DNA from: Sulfitobacter sp. DSM 110093
Lineage (GTDB): Bacteria > Pseudomonadota > Alphaproteobacteria > Rhodobacterales > Rhodobacteraceae
DNA length: 64,000 nt
Direction: 5' to 3'
NCBI RefSeq assembly: GCF_022788715.1
Contig: NZ_CP085167.1
Span: 3,221,501-3,285,500, forward strand
Part shown: one piece after another, positions 35,348-44,947 of the stretch
Layout of the letters: each line of letters begins with the position of its first letter
Position numbering within the stretch: the stretch's first letter is position 1
Position numbers and translations under genes: made by a program
Notes under the pieces: model-generated
What the model was told of the DNA's origin: nothing
The model's database searches: none
The model's input: only the letters and a program-made list of their open reading frames with translations

Positions 35348-37498
35348 TCAGGCGGTCTTTTCGACAGTCTTTCCTATGCTCATATTGCGGTGTCTGCTGA
35401 CATCGGCGACCTCACTTTCGGCTTCGAGCGTGGACATGAGCGAATGCAGATGACTCACGTCTCTGAGGTCCACATAGACCACCAACCGATAAAAGTCAGG
35501 CTTACGCTCCACAAACTCCAAATCAGAGATATTGGCCGAAGCTTCGCCGATCAAGGTACAGACCCGCCCCAAGACCCCCGCGCCGTTGCCGATGGTGATG
35601 TCCAGCGCGCATGTATAATCCGCCGGATGGCTGCCATCATGCCAGCGCAGATCAAGCCAGCGGTCGGGCTGGTCTTCATATTCCGACAAGCGGTCACAGT
35701 CGATCGCGTGAACGGTCACGCCCTTGCCACGGAAGGTAATGCCAACGATGCGTTCGCCCGGTAGCGGCGTACAGCAAGGCGCGCGGTCAAAACTCTGGCC
35801 CGGCTCCAGCCCGACCACGGCGCGGCGCACGTCGATCTGTTCGCCCTTTTGCGGTGCAAGATCGGGATAGACGGATTCAACCACTTCGCGGCCCGTCAGT
35901 TCGGAACTGCCAAGCCGGGCAAGCACCTCGTCGGGGCCATTGAGCCGCATGTTCTTAGCGACAGTGTGCAGCACCTTATCGGTGACCTTCTTGCCCACCT
36001 GAGCGAAAGCCGAGCGCGCCAATTCGCGCCCCAGCTTGATAAAGCGTTCGCGGTCGACCTCACGCAGGGAGCGCCGGATTGCCGACTTGGCCTTGCCTGT
36101 GGTGGCGATATCAAGCCATGTCACCTGCGGCGTCTGGCCTTGCGCGGTGGTGATCTCAATCGACTGGCCATTCTTGATGCGCGTCCAAAGCGGCACGCGC
36201 ATGCCGTCGACCTTAGCCCCGACGCAGGCGTTACCGATGCGCGTATGAATCGCATAGGCGAAATCAATTGGTGTCGCCCCGCGCGGCAGTTTCACCACAT
36301 CACCCTTGGGCGTGAAGCAGAAGACTTGGTCGGCGTACATCTCAAGCTTCACCGCTTCGAGGAAATCCTCATGGTCGGTCTCGGCATCAAACTGTTCGGT
36401 CAGCTGGCTGATCCACTTGGCGGGATCAACTGCAAAGGGGTTTCGGCTCCGCACGCCGTCGCGGTAAGACCAATGCGCTGCAACGCCGGTTTCGGCCACG
36501 TCATGCATCTGCCGGGTCCGAATTTGCACTTCAACCCGCTTGCCATCCCGCCCCGAAACGGTGGTGTGGATAGATCGGTAGCCGTTGCTTTTGGGCTGGC
36601 TAATGTAATCCTTGAACCGTCCCGGCACCGCACGCCAACGCCGGTGGATCGCGCCAAGCGTGCGGTAGCAATCTTCCTCGGAGGCGGTGATGACCCTAAA
36701 ACCATAAATATCGGACAAACGAGAGAAGCTCTGCTCCTTCTCCTCCATCTTGCGCCAGATCGAATAGGGTTTCTTGGCCCGGCCAAAAACCTCGGCCTCG
36801 ATATCCGCCTTTTCCAACTCCACGCGCATGTCGCCCGTGATCCGCTGGATCACATCGCCGGTGTCGCGCTGCAGGGTGATGAAGCGGCGGATGATCGAGG
36901 CGCGCGCCTCGGGGTTGAGCACGCGAAAGGCGAGGTCTTCCAACTCTTCGCGCATCCATTGCATGCCCATACGGCCCGCCAGCGGCGCATAGATGTCCAT
37001 CGTCTCCCGCGCCTTTTTGACCTGCTTGTCAGGGCGCATGGATTTGATCGTCCGCATGTTGTGCAGACGGTCGGCGAGCTTGACGAGGATGACGCGCAGG
37101 TCCTTGGACATCGCCATGAACAGCTTGCGAAAGTTCTCGGCCTGTTTGGTTTCGGTCGAGTTAAGCTGAAGGTTGGTCAGCTTGGTGACACCATCCACCA
37201 ATTCGGCCACTTCACCGCCAAAGAGGCTTTGCACCTCGGCGTAAGACGCTTTGGTATCTTCGATCGTGTCGTGCAGAAGGGCGGTGATGATCGTCGCATC
37301 ATCAAGCTGCTGTTCCGTAAGGATCGCAGCGACAGCGACGGGATGGGTGAAATAGGGTTCACCGGAATGGCGAAACTGCCCCTCATGCATCCGCGCCCCG
37401 TAGTCAAAAGCGGCGCGGATCAGGGGTTCGTTGGTACGCGGATTGTAGCCTTGAACAAGAGCGATCAGGTCGTCGGCAGTAATGTCGGCGCTGTTCAT
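35348..37498 (-). CDS. rsh: Bifunctional (p)ppGpp synthetase/hydrolase
   Basis: Stringent-response enzyme making and degrading (p)ppGpp. The 716-residue protein holds, in order: HD hydrolase domain (about 25-180, FTHPVAVAAILTEQ and ALLHDTIEDTKASY, with the HDxxED motif intact), RelA/SpoT synthetase domain (about 235-345, SDIYGFRVITASEEDCY and QPKSNGYRSIHTTVSG), TGS domain (about 385-450, FCFTPKGDVVKLPRGATPID) and C-terminal ACT domain (about 635-710). Intact hydrolase residues indicate a true Rel/SpoT bifunctional enzyme, the only one visible here. rpoZ is directly upstream. Confidence 0.96.
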   Translation of the reverse strand: MNSADITADDLIALVQGYNPRTNEPLIRAAFDYGARMHEGQFRHSGEPYFTHPVAVAAILTEQQLDDATIITALLHDTIEDTKASYAEVQSLFGGEVAELVDGVTKLTNLQLNSTETKQAENFRKLFMAMSKDLRVILVKLADRLHNMRTIKSMRPDKQVKKARETMDIYAPLAGRMGMQWMREELEDLAFRVLNPEARASIIRRFITLQRDTGDVIQRITGDMRVELEKADIEAEVFGRAKKPYSIWRKMEEKEQSFSRLSDIYGFRVITASEEDCYRTLGAIHRRWRAVPGRFKDYISQPKSNGYRSIHTTVSGRDGKRVEVQIRTRQMHDVAETGVAAHWSYRDGVRSRNPFAVDPAKWISQLTEQFDAETDHEDFLEAVKLEMYADQVFCFTPKGDVVKLPRGATPIDFAYAIHTRIGNACVGAKVDGMRVPLWTRIKNGQSIEITTAQGQTPQVTWLDIATTGKAKSAIRRSLREVDRERFIKLGRELARSAFAQVGKKVTDKVLHTVAKNMRLNGPDEVLARLGSSELTGREVVESVYPDLAPQKGEQIDVRRAVVGLEPGQSFDRAPCCTPLPGERIVGITFRGKGVTVHAIDCDRLSEYEDQPDRWLDLRWHDGSHPADYTCALDITIGNGAGVLGRVCTLIGEASANISDLEFVERKPDFYRLVVYVDLRDVSHLHSLMSTLEAESEVADVSRHRNMSIGKTVEKTA

Positions 37499-37534
37499 GC
37501 CATCTGCCTCATAGCCCCGGCCGGGGCGCGGGGG

Positions 37535-37888
37535 TTACCCCTGCCCCTGTGCGGCCATCAACTGGCGCAGCAACATTTCTTCGGACATGCTGTCTTCTTC
37601 AGGCTTGTCCTGCTCGGCACCCATCAAAAGCGCCATGGCGTCTTCTTCGGGCTCATCGACTTCGATCTGGCTCTGGTTGCTTTCGATCAGACGCTCACGC
37701 AGATCGTCAGCCGATTGCGTTTCGTCAGCAATCTCGCGCAAGGACACGACAGGGTTTTTGTCGTTGTCGCGGTCAACGGTCAGCGGCGATCCGGCAGAGA
37801 TCTCGCGGGCGCGGTGCGCAGCCAGCATGACGAGTTCGAAACGGTTCGGAACCTTATCCACACAATCTTCGACGGTGACGCGGGCCAT
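37535..37888 (-). CDS. rpoZ: DNA-directed RNA polymerase subunit omega
   Basis: Small RNA polymerase subunit that aids assembly and, in proteobacteria, forms part of a ppGpp site. The 117-residue protein begins [20 protein letters not shown] then [10 protein letters not shown], the omega signature, and has an acidic Glu-rich C-terminus (about 85-110). Located 36 bases before rsh, which fits shared ppGpp control. Confidence 0.95.
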   Translation of the reverse strand: MARVTVEDCVDKVPNRFELVMLAAHRAREISAGSPLTVDRDNDKNPVVSLREIADETQSADDLRERLIESNQSQIEVDEPEEDAMALLMGAEQDKPEEDSMSEEMLLRQLMAAQGQG

Positions 37889-37961
37889 GAAGCCTCCAAT
37901 ATCTCATTTGCTGCCAGAAGTGCGGTATTTAGGCCGCTTCGGGCAGATTTACAAGTCACTA

Positions 37962-38570
37962 TTACATAGGGCGCACGTCGGCGCGATCCCGCTCAGGCAT
38001 GGCTTCGAGCAGCGCGCGCACGGGCTTTCCTAACAATGGATGTACCCAATCGGGGGCAACATCTGCCAGCGGCACCAAAACAAAAGCGCGGTCTTGAAGA
38101 CGGGGGTGAGGCAGGATCAACTGTTCAGGTGTACGACCAATTTGCGCATCAAGCGGCAATTCGCGCCACATCTTGTGGGTGTTACGGTCTGGCAACACGA
38201 TATCGTCACAGGCCAGCAAATCCAGATCCAAAGTGCGCTGCCCCCATCGCTGCAGCCGCTCCCGGCCAAACTGCGCCTCAATACGGTGCAATACGCCAAG
38301 CGCCTTTTCAGGTTCCCAAGGCGCTTCGATCCGCACGGCGGCGTTCACATAATTCGGGCCCGCCCCTGCGGGAAAAGCTGGAGTGTGATAGAATCGACTG
38401 GTGGCGCGAATCACCGCGCCGGATGTTTGTAACAGCTTCAGAGCGGCCTTCAGGGTTTCCTGTGGCCTACCAACAGAAGATGCAAGGTTCCCACCAAGTG
38501 CAATCAGAAGGCTATGCTTTCGTATAGGCGCCCTACTGCTTAATTCCATACCCTCAGGGCCTTGCGACAT
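37962..38570 (-). CDS. folK: 2-amino-4-hydroxy-6-hydroxymethyldihydropteridine pyrophosphokinase
   Basis: ATP-dependent pyrophosphorylation of hydroxymethyl-dihydropterin in folate synthesis. The 202-residue protein shows LIALGGNLASSVGRPQETLK (about 22-41), FYHTPAFPAGAGPNYVNAAV (about 60-79), and the signature RWGQRTLDLDLLACDD (about 108-123), with PHPRLQDRAFVLVPLADVAP. The start at 38570 is uncertain; an ATG at 38549 would remove 7 residues. pabB for the other folate branch is at 23 kb. Confidence 0.93.
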   Translation of the reverse strand: MSQGPEGMELSSRAPIRKHSLLIALGGNLASSVGRPQETLKAALKLLQTSGAVIRATSRFYHTPAFPAGAGPNYVNAAVRIEAPWEPEKALGVLHRIEAQFGRERLQRWGQRTLDLDLLACDDIVLPDRNTHKMWRELPLDAQIGRTPEQLILPHPRLQDRAFVLVPLADVAPDWVHPLLGKPVRALLEAMPERDRADVRPM

Positions 38571-38693
38571 TGTTAAAAAACCTTAGTTATGCACCCAGAT
38601 GTGGGGGCATCGCCACACGTCACGGTTTTCTTAATCCGCGACAGTTATAGATCAAACCGGGAATACGGCGAAGCCTGCCGAAAGGATAGATTA

Positions 38694-39248
38694 ATGTTCT
38701 ACAAAGATGAGCGATTGGCGCTATTTATAGATGGCTCCAATCTCTATGCCGCGGCCAAGTCGCTCGGCTTCGACATCGATTACAAACTGCTGCGGCAAGA
38801 GTTCATGCGCCGCGGCAAGCTGCTGCGTGCATTCTACTATACCGCGCTGCTTGAAAACGATGAATATTCGCCGATCCGCCCGCTTGTTGACTGGCTGAAC
38901 TACAACGGCTTTTCCATGGTCACCAAACCGGCCAAAGAATACACTGACAGCATGGGCCGCCGCAAAGTCAAAGGCGACATGGATATCGAACTGGCCGTTG
39001 ATGCCATGGAACTTGCGCCGCGCGTGGATCATATCGTGATCTTCTCAGGCGATGGTGATTTCCGTCCGCTGGTCGAAAGCCTGCAACGCCAAGGCGTGCG
39101 CGTCTCTGTCGTGTCGACGATTCGCAGCCAGCCGCCGATGATTTCCGATGATCTGCGCCGCCAAGCGGACAACTTTATCGAGCTTGACGACCTGCGCGAT
39201 GTCATTGGCCGCCCCCCGCGCGATCCGATGCCGGCTCCACAAAGCTGA
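38694..39248 (+). CDS. NYN domain protein (LabA/DUF88 family, PIN-like nuclease)
   Basis: 184-residue cytoplasmic protein with the NYN/PIN-like fold. The acidic catalytic residues appear in LALFIDGSNLYAAAKSLGFD (Asp about 11), KVKGDMDIELAVDAM (about 88-102) and VIFSGDGDFRPLVESLQRQG (about 117-136). Family members are predicted RNases. The ATG at 38694 follows GAAAGGAT; upstream in-frame starts give residues with no similarity. Divergent from folK across about 120 bases. Confidence 0.9.
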   Translation: MFYKDERLALFIDGSNLYAAAKSLGFDIDYKLLRQEFMRRGKLLRAFYYTALLENDEYSPIRPLVDWLNYNGFSMVTKPAKEYTDSMGRRKVKGDMDIELAVDAMELAPRVDHIVIFSGDGDFRPLVESLQRQGVRVSVVSTIRSQPPMISDDLRRQADNFIELDDLRDVIGRPPRDPMPAPQS

Positions 39249-39342
39249 CCACAGATCGCCTTTTTACTGCCCTGAATAGCTCCGCTGGCCGCGGAGGTTG
39301 AATTTCTGCGCTTCGCTATCAGGAAAGTGTACATACGAATAA

Positions 39343-39372
39343 CAGGCCAGAGACGTCGCCGTCACTGGCCTG
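39343..39372 (+). terminator. Hairpin downstream of the NYN gene
   Basis: CAGGCCAG (39343-39350) / CTGGCCTG (39365-39372), perfect 8-bp stem with a 14-base loop. It is followed by TGAAATTT, a weak T-rich tail. It may end NYN transcription. Confidence 0.5.
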
Positions 39373-39468
39373 TGAAATTTCTAAAATACCCCAGGGAAGA
39401 TACAATACAGCACATGAACCCATGCGTTCCCCTTGATCCAATAGTACTTGTTCCCGTAGAAGTAGACG

Positions 39469-39488
39469 ACCCCCCGAAATAGGGGGGT
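39469..39488 (+). promoter_or_regulatory. G-run hairpin just upstream of the luxR-type gene
   Basis: ACCCCCC-GAAATA-GGGGGGT, a perfect 7-bp stem ending 10 bases before the start codon. The G-rich 3' arm is the best anti-Shine-Dalgarno match around, so folding could hide the ribosome binding site. Confidence 0.5.
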
Positions 39489-39498
39489 AAAGTGAGGG

Positions 39499-40239
39499 AT
39501 GATGCTGGTCGATGTCGCAGTACGGCTGGAAAAATTACAAGATATCGACACACTTTGGGATGGGATCGTAGAGGCACTCCGAGAGATCGGATTCACTCAT
39601 GCACTCCATATCAGTGTGGGCGCCGACTTTAAGGATGCGCAGCTGCTTTGCACCATCCCCGACCTCTATAAAAACCTCCCGCCCGAAGATGATCCGTTTT
39701 TGCATCACTCGTGCAACAGCTATGAGGTGCTGATGATCGGGCAGGCCTTTGTGCATCTCTATCCTGATGTTACGCCGTCCGAACATTCCCTCATCGCGCG
39801 CGCGGCGCGAGAGGGACTTCATGCTGCTTTTGCCGTACCGATGCGTCTGCAAGGGTCTGAACGCTTTGGTGGCTTTGTGATCGGCAACGGAATGGCGGCG
39901 GAGGAGTTTGAACAAACTTTCCACGACATTGCCGAAGAGTTGCGCCTATTCTGCCTGCTGATGCACCGGCGCATCGAAGACCTTGTCGGGGCAGAACTAC
40001 TGCCCCTCCCCGATAGCCCCTCTGCTTTTGATAAGCTCAGCCCGCGCGAAGCCGAAGTGGTGAACCTTTTGGCGCATGGTTATAGCCGCCAACAAACGGC
40101 ACATCATTGCAACCTGTCGATCCACACCGTGTCGGATTACGCAAAATCCGGCTATCGCAAACTGGGCATCCGTAACCGCGCCCAAGCCGCCGCACTTGTG
40201 CATGGGGCTGGAGGCGAGGCTGCGCCCAAGAAGGGCTGA
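39499..40239 (+). CDS. LuxR family regulator with autoinducer-binding-like domain (orphan)
   Basis: 246-residue regulator: N-terminal autoinducer-binding-like domain (about 15-165) and C-terminal LuxR helix-turn-helix (about 180-240, LSPREAEVVNLLAHGYSRQQ and LSIHTVSDYAKSGYRKLGIR). The ligand pocket keeps Tyr57 and the Asp-Pro pair of EDDPFL (65-66), but the tryptophans expected between them in classical acyl-homoserine-lactone receptors are not seen. No luxI is nearby, so this is a LuxR solo. Two ATGs (39499, 39502) are possible starts. The upstream 250 bases are A/T-rich with hairpins. Confidence 0.87.
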   Translation: MMLVDVAVRLEKLQDIDTLWDGIVEALREIGFTHALHISVGADFKDAQLLCTIPDLYKNLPPEDDPFLHHSCNSYEVLMIGQAFVHLYPDVTPSEHSLIARAAREGLHAAFAVPMRLQGSERFGGFVIGNGMAAEEFEQTFHDIAEELRLFCLLMHRRIEDLVGAELLPLPDSPSAFDKLSPREAEVVNLLAHGYSRQQTAHHCNLSIHTVSDYAKSGYRKLGIRNRAQAAALVHGAGGEAAPKKG

Positions 40240-40299
40240 CGGGCTGGACGAAGCGCGCCCAAGCCCTTACCTCTGCGCCAACCGTTCGGAGACTTCGCC

Positions 40300-41250
40300 A
40301 TGACCAACACGCCCCTGACCCTCTACCTCGCCGCGCCGCGCGGATTCTGCGCGGGCGTGGACAGGGCGATCAAGATCGTCGAGATGGCGCTCGAGAAATG
40401 GGGCGCGCCGGTCTATGTGCGCCATGAGATCGTGCACAACAAGTTCGTCGTCGACGGGCTGCGCGACAAGGGCGCGGTCTTTGTCGAGGAACTGTCGGAA
40501 TGCCCCGATGACCGCCCGGTCATCTTCTCCGCCCATGGCGTGCCGAAATCCGTGCCCTCCGCCGCGCAGGCGCGCAATATGATCTATGTCGATGCCACCT
40601 GCCCGCTGGTCTCCAAGGTCCATATCGAGGCGCAGCGCCATGCCGATGCAGGGCTGCAGATCATCATGATCGGTCACGCGGGCCACCCTGAGACGGTCGG
40701 CACCATGGGCCAACTGCCCGATGGCGATGTGCTGCTGGTCGAAACGCCCAATGATGTGGCCGATGTCACTGTGCGTGACGAGGCGCAGTTGGCCTATGTC
40801 ACGCAAACCACACTTAGTGTCGATGACACCGCCGATATCGTCGCCGCCCTTCAGGCGCGGTTCCCTGCCATCATCGGCCCGCATAAAGAAGACATCTGCT
40901 ACGCCACCACCAACCGCCAGGAAGCTGTCAAAGCCATGGCCCCCAAATGCGACGCGATGCTGGTGGTCGGCGCACCGAATTCGTCGAACTCCAAACGTCT
41001 GGTCGAAGTCGGCGCCCGCGCGGGCTGCGCCTATGCGCAACTGGTGCAACGCGCCGATGATATCGATTGGCGCGCGTTGGATGGGATCGGCAGCATCGGC
41101 ATCACGGCGGGCGCATCAGCCCCCGAAGTGCTGATCAACGAAGTAATCGACGCCTTCAAAGTGCGCTATGACGTGACCACTGAACTGGTCGAAACCGCGC
41201 AAGAAAACGTCGAGTTCAAGGTGCCCCGCGTCTTGCGCCAACCCGCCTGA
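40300..41250 (+). CDS. ispH: 4-hydroxy-3-methylbut-2-enyl diphosphate reductase
   Basis: Last enzyme of the MEP isoprenoid pathway, an iron-sulfur protein making IPP and DMAPP. The 316-residue protein has three cluster cysteines in [15 protein letters not shown] (about residue 16), [12 protein letters not shown] (about 100) and [14 protein letters not shown] (about 200), plus the conserved [11 protein letters not shown] and [17 protein letters not shown]. rnhA and a channel gene follow on the same strand. Confidence 0.96.
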   Translation: MTNTPLTLYLAAPRGFCAGVDRAIKIVEMALEKWGAPVYVRHEIVHNKFVVDGLRDKGAVFVEELSECPDDRPVIFSAHGVPKSVPSAAQARNMIYVDATCPLVSKVHIEAQRHADAGLQIIMIGHAGHPETVGTMGQLPDGDVLLVETPNDVADVTVRDEAQLAYVTQTTLSVDDTADIVAALQARFPAIIGPHKEDICYATTNRQEAVKAMAPKCDAMLVVGAPNSSNSKRLVEVGARAGCAYAQLVQRADDIDWRALDGIGSIGITAGASAPEVLINEVIDAFKVRYDVTTELVETAQENVEFKVPRVLRQPA

Positions 41251-41305
41251 TTGACCGCCACGCATCAGACGCCTACACCGCGTGGAAACCGCGACGGGAG
41301 CCGAC

Positions 41306-41770
41306 ATGCCAGACCTTTACGCCTACACAGACGGAGCCTGCTCGGGCAATCCCGGCCCCGGTGGCTGGGGCGTACTCATGCGCGCCATGGACGGTGACAA
41401 GATCGTCAAGGAACGCGAGTTGAAGGGCGGCGAGGCGCAAACCACCAACAACCGCATGGAACTGATGGCCGCAATTTCGGCGTTGGAATCGCTCAGCCGC
41501 GCGACCGAGATCACCATCGTGACCGACAGCAACTACGTCAAAAACGGCATCACCGGTTGGATCTTTGGCTGGAAGAAAAACGGCTGGAAGAACGCCGCCA
41601 AGAAGCCGGTCAAAAACGCCGAGCTTTGGCAGCGGCTGGATGCGGCGAACGCGCGGCACAATGTGACGTGGAAATGGGTCAAGGGCCACGCCGGCCACCC
41701 CGAAAACGAACGCGCCGATGAGTTGGCCCGCGCGGGCATGGCCCCGTTCAAACCGGGCGGCAAGAAGTGA
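41306..41770 (+). CDS. rnhA: Ribonuclease HI
   Basis: Degrades RNA in RNA-DNA hybrids. The 154-residue protein has the DEDD carboxylates: Asp in [18 protein letters not shown] (about 9), Glu in [14 protein letters not shown] (about 47), Asp in [11 protein letters not shown] (about 69) and the C-terminal Asp in [11 protein letters not shown]. The ATG at 41306 follows GGGAG; a GTG at 41282 is in frame but less likely. It overlaps the next gene by 4 bases. Confidence 0.95.
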   Translation: MPDLYAYTDGACSGNPGPGGWGVLMRAMDGDKIVKERELKGGEAQTTNNRMELMAAISALESLSRATEITIVTDSNYVKNGITGWIFGWKKNGWKNAAKKPVKNAELWQRLDAANARHNVTWKWVKGHAGHPENERADELARAGMAPFKPGGKK

Positions 41771-42390
41771 GCCTGCTGGCCCTGCTCGACTATGCCGCCG
41801 TGCTGGTCTTTGCCATCACCGGCGCGCTGGTCGCCAGCCGGGCGCAGCTTGATATCGTGGGCTTTGCCTTTATCGCCTGCCTGACCGCTGTGGGCGGCGG
41901 CACGATCCGCGACCTCCTGCTCGACCGCAATCCAATCTTCTGGATCGAAACCCCTAGCATGCTCGGCGTGGCCATCGTGGCCGCGCTGGTGGTTTTCTTT
42001 ACGGCGCATCTTCTGGAAAGCCGCTTTCGCACGTTGATCTGGCTCGACAGTCTGGCGCTGGCTGTTGCCGTCGCGGCGGGCGTGGGTGTGGCGATGTCGC
42101 AAGAGCAATCCGCGCCGATCATCATCGTCATGGGCATGATCACCGGCTGCATGGGCGGACTAATGCGCGACGTGGTGGTGGGCCAATTGCCACTGGTGCT
42201 GACCCAAGGGGAGCTTTACGCCAGCGCGGCGCTCTCCGGTGCCGCTGTGGCCGTGCTGCTGGCGCCTTATTTCGACGGGACGCTCTACCCGCTATTGGCC
42301 TGCGCCGCCACCACTTGGGTGCTGCGCGCCGGATCGCTTTATTTCGGCTGGCACCTGCCGGTCTACAAAAGCACCCCGCCGAAAAGCTGA
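41767..42390 (+). CDS. Trimeric intracellular cation channel family protein
   Basis: 207-residue inner-membrane protein with about seven helices and the internal repeat of bacterial TRIC/YadS proteins: [20 protein letters not shown] then [18 protein letters not shown] in the first half and [20 protein letters not shown] in the second. Likely a homotrimeric monovalent cation channel. The GTG start overlaps the rnhA stop (GTGA), suggesting coupling. It converges on fmt with a 4-base gap. Confidence 0.9.
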   Translation: MSLLALLDYAAVLVFAITGALVASRAQLDIVGFAFIACLTAVGGGTIRDLLLDRNPIFWIETPSMLGVAIVAALVVFFTAHLLESRFRTLIWLDSLALAVAVAAGVGVAMSQEQSAPIIIVMGMITGCMGGLMRDVVVGQLPLVLTQGELYASAALSGAAVAVLLAPYFDGTLYPLLACAATTWVLRAGSLYFGWHLPVYKSTPPKS

Positions 42391-42394
42391 GCGC

Positions 42395-43309
42395 TCAAGC
42401 CGCGCTCAGCTTTATGCCCACGGCGATCTGCGCGCCGCGTTGAAACACATCCACATCCTGCACGCCCTTGCCAGCACGCTGCAACCGCGTGAGCCGCACC
42501 GCACCGTCGCCGCAAGCGATGCGCAGGTCATCTGACAGCACTTCGCCCGCCGCGCCAGTGCCTTCGTCCAGCACCGAACCCAGCACCTTCACCCGCTGGC
42601 CGCCGATCTCGAACCACGCCCCGGGAAAGGGCGACAGTCCGCGGATCATGCGATCCACCTCAACTGCGGGGCGGGTCCAGTCGATGCGGGACTCGGCCTT
42701 GTCGATTTTAGCCGCGTAGGTCACGCCCTTTTCGGGCTGAGGCTGCGGGGTAAGCTGCAACAGTTGTGACAGCGCCTTGTTGATCGCCACCGCGCCCATG
42801 GCGCTCAGTCGGTCGTGCAACTCCGCCGTGGTCTCGGCCGCGCCGATCTCCGTCTCTTCGCAGAGCAGCACGGGCCCAGTGTCCAATCCCGCTTCCATCT
42901 GCATGATGCAAACGCCGGTCTTTGCGTCCCCCGCCATGATCGCACGGTGAATGGGCGCGGCCCCACGCCAGCGCGGCAAGAGGCTCGCATGGATGTTCAG
43001 GCAACCGTGCTTCGGCGCGTCCAGAATGACCTGCGGCAGGATCAGTCCGTAGGCCACAACTACCGCCGCCTCGGCACCAAGTTCTGCGAATTCTTCCTGC
43101 GGTTCGGGGTGTTTAAGCGACACCGGATGCCGCACCAAAAGGCCAAGCGCCTCGGCGCGTTGCTGCACCGGGCTGGGGCGGGGTTTCTTGCCGCGTCCGG
43201 CAGGGCGTGGCGGCTGGCAATAGACTGTGCAAATGTCATGCCCGGCCTGCACCAGTGCATCGAGTATCGGCACCGAAAAATCAGGCGTGCCCATGAAAAT
43301 CAGTCGCAT
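42395..43309 (-). CDS. fmt: Methionyl-tRNA formyltransferase
   Basis: Formylates initiator Met-tRNA. The 304-residue protein has the N-terminal hydrolase-like domain (about 1-190, [20 protein letters not shown], the catalytic [20 protein letters not shown] with Asn-His, and the downstream Asp in [11 protein letters not shown]) and the C-terminal OB domain (about 205-300, [19 protein letters not shown]). It is last in the def-def-def-fmt operon, 35 bases after the third def gene. Confidence 0.96.
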   Translation of the reverse strand: MRLIFMGTPDFSVPILDALVQAGHDICTVYCQPPRPAGRGKKPRPSPVQQRAEALGLLVRHPVSLKHPEPQEEFAELGAEAAVVVAYGLILPQVILDAPKHGCLNIHASLLPRWRGAAPIHRAIMAGDAKTGVCIMQMEAGLDTGPVLLCEETEIGAAETTAELHDRLSAMGAVAINKALSQLLQLTPQPQPEKGVTYAAKIDKAESRIDWTRPAVEVDRMIRGLSPFPGAWFEIGGQRVKVLGSVLDEGTGAAGEVLSDDLRIACGDGAVRLTRLQRAGKGVQDVDVFQRGAQIAVGIKLSAA

Positions 43310-43344
43310 CTGTTCACTCCTGACGGACAGCGCCTTTTGGGCTG

Positions 43345-43842
43345 TCAGCCGTTCTGTTTACGTGCTTTGCGCAACAGCATGTCGCGCTTGGTTTTGCTAA
43401 GGTTGTCGAAATACATCTTGCCCGCCAGATGGTCGATCTGGTGTTGCACGCTGACGGCCTCAAGCCCGACGAAATCACGCTCTATTTCTGCGCCCATCTC
43501 ATCAAGGAACCGCACCTTCACGCCGCGGGGGCGGCGGATCACGGCGCTGAAACCGGGCAGGTTCGGGCTGGCCTCCTCATAGGGGTGCAGCACGGCAGAG
43601 GCGTCGATAATCACCGGGTTCGCCAGCCGGATGCGCTTGTTGCGCGCCTCGGAGGCATCGACCACCGCGACCTGCAACATCACCCCAATCTGCGGCGCGG
43701 CAAGGCCGACGCCGGGCATGGCGTCCATCGTCTCGATCATATCGTCCCAAAGCGCGCGGATTTCATCCGTCACCGCCTCAATGGGTTCAGCGGGGCTGCG
43801 CAGTCGTTTATCGGGCCATGCAACGTAGCGGCGTAGGGTCAT
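43345..43842 (-). CDS. Degenerate peptide deformylase-like protein
   Basis: 165-residue paralogue in the def-fmt operon. Motif 1 is intact ([11 protein letters not shown], about 44-54), but motif 2, normally EGCLS, reads EEASPNLPG, placing Ser92 where the metal-binding Cys should be. Motif 3, normally HEXXH, reads QHQIDHLAG (His134-Gln135-His138), losing the catalytic glutamate. Deformylase activity is therefore unlikely. It is otherwise a full-length, uninterrupted gene with 4-base overlap to the upstream def, so it seems maintained for another role. Confidence 0.9.
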   Translation of the reverse strand: MTLRRYVAWPDKRLRSPAEPIEAVTDEIRALWDDMIETMDAMPGVGLAAPQIGVMLQVAVVDASEARNKRIRLANPVIIDASAVLHPYEEASPNLPGFSAVIRRPRGVKVRFLDEMGAEIERDFVGLEAVSVQHQIDHLAGKMYFDNLSKTKRDMLLRKARKQNG

Positions 43843-44336
43843 TGGGCGTTGAACTCCGCAATCTTGGCGGCGCGGGTGTCCGCATCCAAATGATCGAATG
43901 TCACCACACCATCAAGGTGATCCATCTCATGCTGCGCGATCAGCGCGGCGGCACCCTCAAAGCTTTGGACATAGCGGCCACCGTTCAGCCCGGTCCAAAC
44001 CATCTGAACCTGCGACGGGCGCGAGATGTCGGTGCTGATGCCGGGGATGCTCAGGCAGCCTTCGGTATTGGTCACGCGCTCTTCGCCGATTTCTTGAAAC
44101 ATCGGATTGATGCAGACCAGCGGGTCGGATTTGTCTTCCTTCCAGCCCGCATCCATCACGAAGATCCGCAGCATCGCGCCGACCTGCGGCCCGGCAAGGC
44201 CCCGCCCCGGCGCGGCATACATCGTCTCCAACATATCGGCGGCCAGCTTTTCGATCTCTGGCGTGATCTCTTCGATCGGCGCGCAGGTCTCGGCCAGACG
44301 CGGGTCGGGCCAGCGAAGAACCTCCAGCACGCTCAT
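43839..44336 (-). CDS. def: Peptide deformylase (second copy)
   Basis: 165-residue metallohydrolase removing formyl groups from nascent proteins. Motif 1 is slightly altered (GRGLAGPQVG, about 44-53, with Gly for the usual second Ala), motif 2 is intact (TEGCLSIPG, Cys94) and motif 3 is intact (AQHEMDHLDG, His136-Glu137-His140). All metal ligands and the catalytic Glu are present, so activity is expected. Overlaps both neighbours by 4 bases. Confidence 0.92.
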   Translation of the reverse strand: MSVLEVLRWPDPRLAETCAPIEEITPEIEKLAADMLETMYAAPGRGLAGPQVGAMLRIFVMDAGWKEDKSDPLVCINPMFQEIGEERVTNTEGCLSIPGISTDISRPSQVQMVWTGLNGGRYVQSFEGAAALIAQHEMDHLDGVVTFDHLDADTRAAKIAEFNAQ

Positions 44337-44851
44337 CCGCGTGCCAACTCGCGTTTCAGCTTCACCATCTTGCGGGTGATCATCTGACGCTTCAGCGGCT
44401 TGAGGTAATCGATGAACAGTTTCCCATCGAGGTGGTCAATCTCATGCTGCACGCAGGTCGCCCAAAGCCCGTCGAAAGACTCCTGCTGCTCTTTGCCGTC
44501 GCGGTCGAGCCAGCGGACCTCAACCTCAGCGGGGCGGGTCACATCGGCGTATTGCTCAGGAATGCTCAGGCAGCCTTCTTCATAGGTGCTGAGGTCATCC
44601 GATGAGGCCACAATCTCAGGGTTGAACATCAACAGCGGGCGCGGCGCTTCGCCCTCTTCCTTGACGCAATCGAGCACAATGACACGGCTCAGCACGCCGA
44701 TCTGCGGCGCGGCAAGGCCGATGCCCGGCGCATCATACATGGTGGTCAACATATCATCGCCCAGCACGCGCAACTCGTCGCTGAGATCGGCGACGGGGGC
44801 TGCGGCTTTCTTGAGCCGTGGATCGGGGTGCAAAAGGATCGGGCGTTTCAT
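44333..44851 (-). CDS. def: Peptide deformylase (canonical copy)
   Basis: 172-residue deformylase with canonical motifs: [11 protein letters not shown] (about 43-53), EEGCLSIPE (Cys94) and VQHEIDHLDG (His136-Glu137-His140). First gene of the def-def-def-fmt operon and probably the main housekeeping enzyme. MKRPILLHPDPRLKK is the common N-terminus; an ATG at 44860 would add three residues and cannot be excluded since neither has a strong ribosome binding site. Confidence 0.94.
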   Translation of the reverse strand: MKRPILLHPDPRLKKAAAPVADLSDELRVLGDDMLTTMYDAPGIGLAAPQIGVLSRVIVLDCVKEEGEAPRPLLMFNPEIVASSDDLSTYEEGCLSIPEQYADVTRPAEVEVRWLDRDGKEQQESFDGLWATCVQHEIDHLDGKLFIDYLKPLKRQMITRKMVKLKRELARG

Positions 44852-44947
44852 CCCGCTCATTTAGGCCATGGCCGGGCATCGCGCAACCGGGGGCTTGCAG
44901 CGCCTGTGGCAGCCGTTAGCTTGGCCGCAATATCAGGAGAGACCAGC

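Noticed and set aside
35849..37969. 706-codon plus-strand open frame antisense to rsh and rpoZ
   Set aside because: No domain pattern, and it covers two certain genes on the other strand; explained by codon bias.
39381..39596. Minus-strand frame with a Tyr/Trp-rich end (VVYFYGNKYYWIKGNAWVH)
   Set aside because: It overlaps the luxR-type gene start, lacks a ribosome binding site and matches no family I know; the aromatic stretch follows from local A/T-rich sequence.
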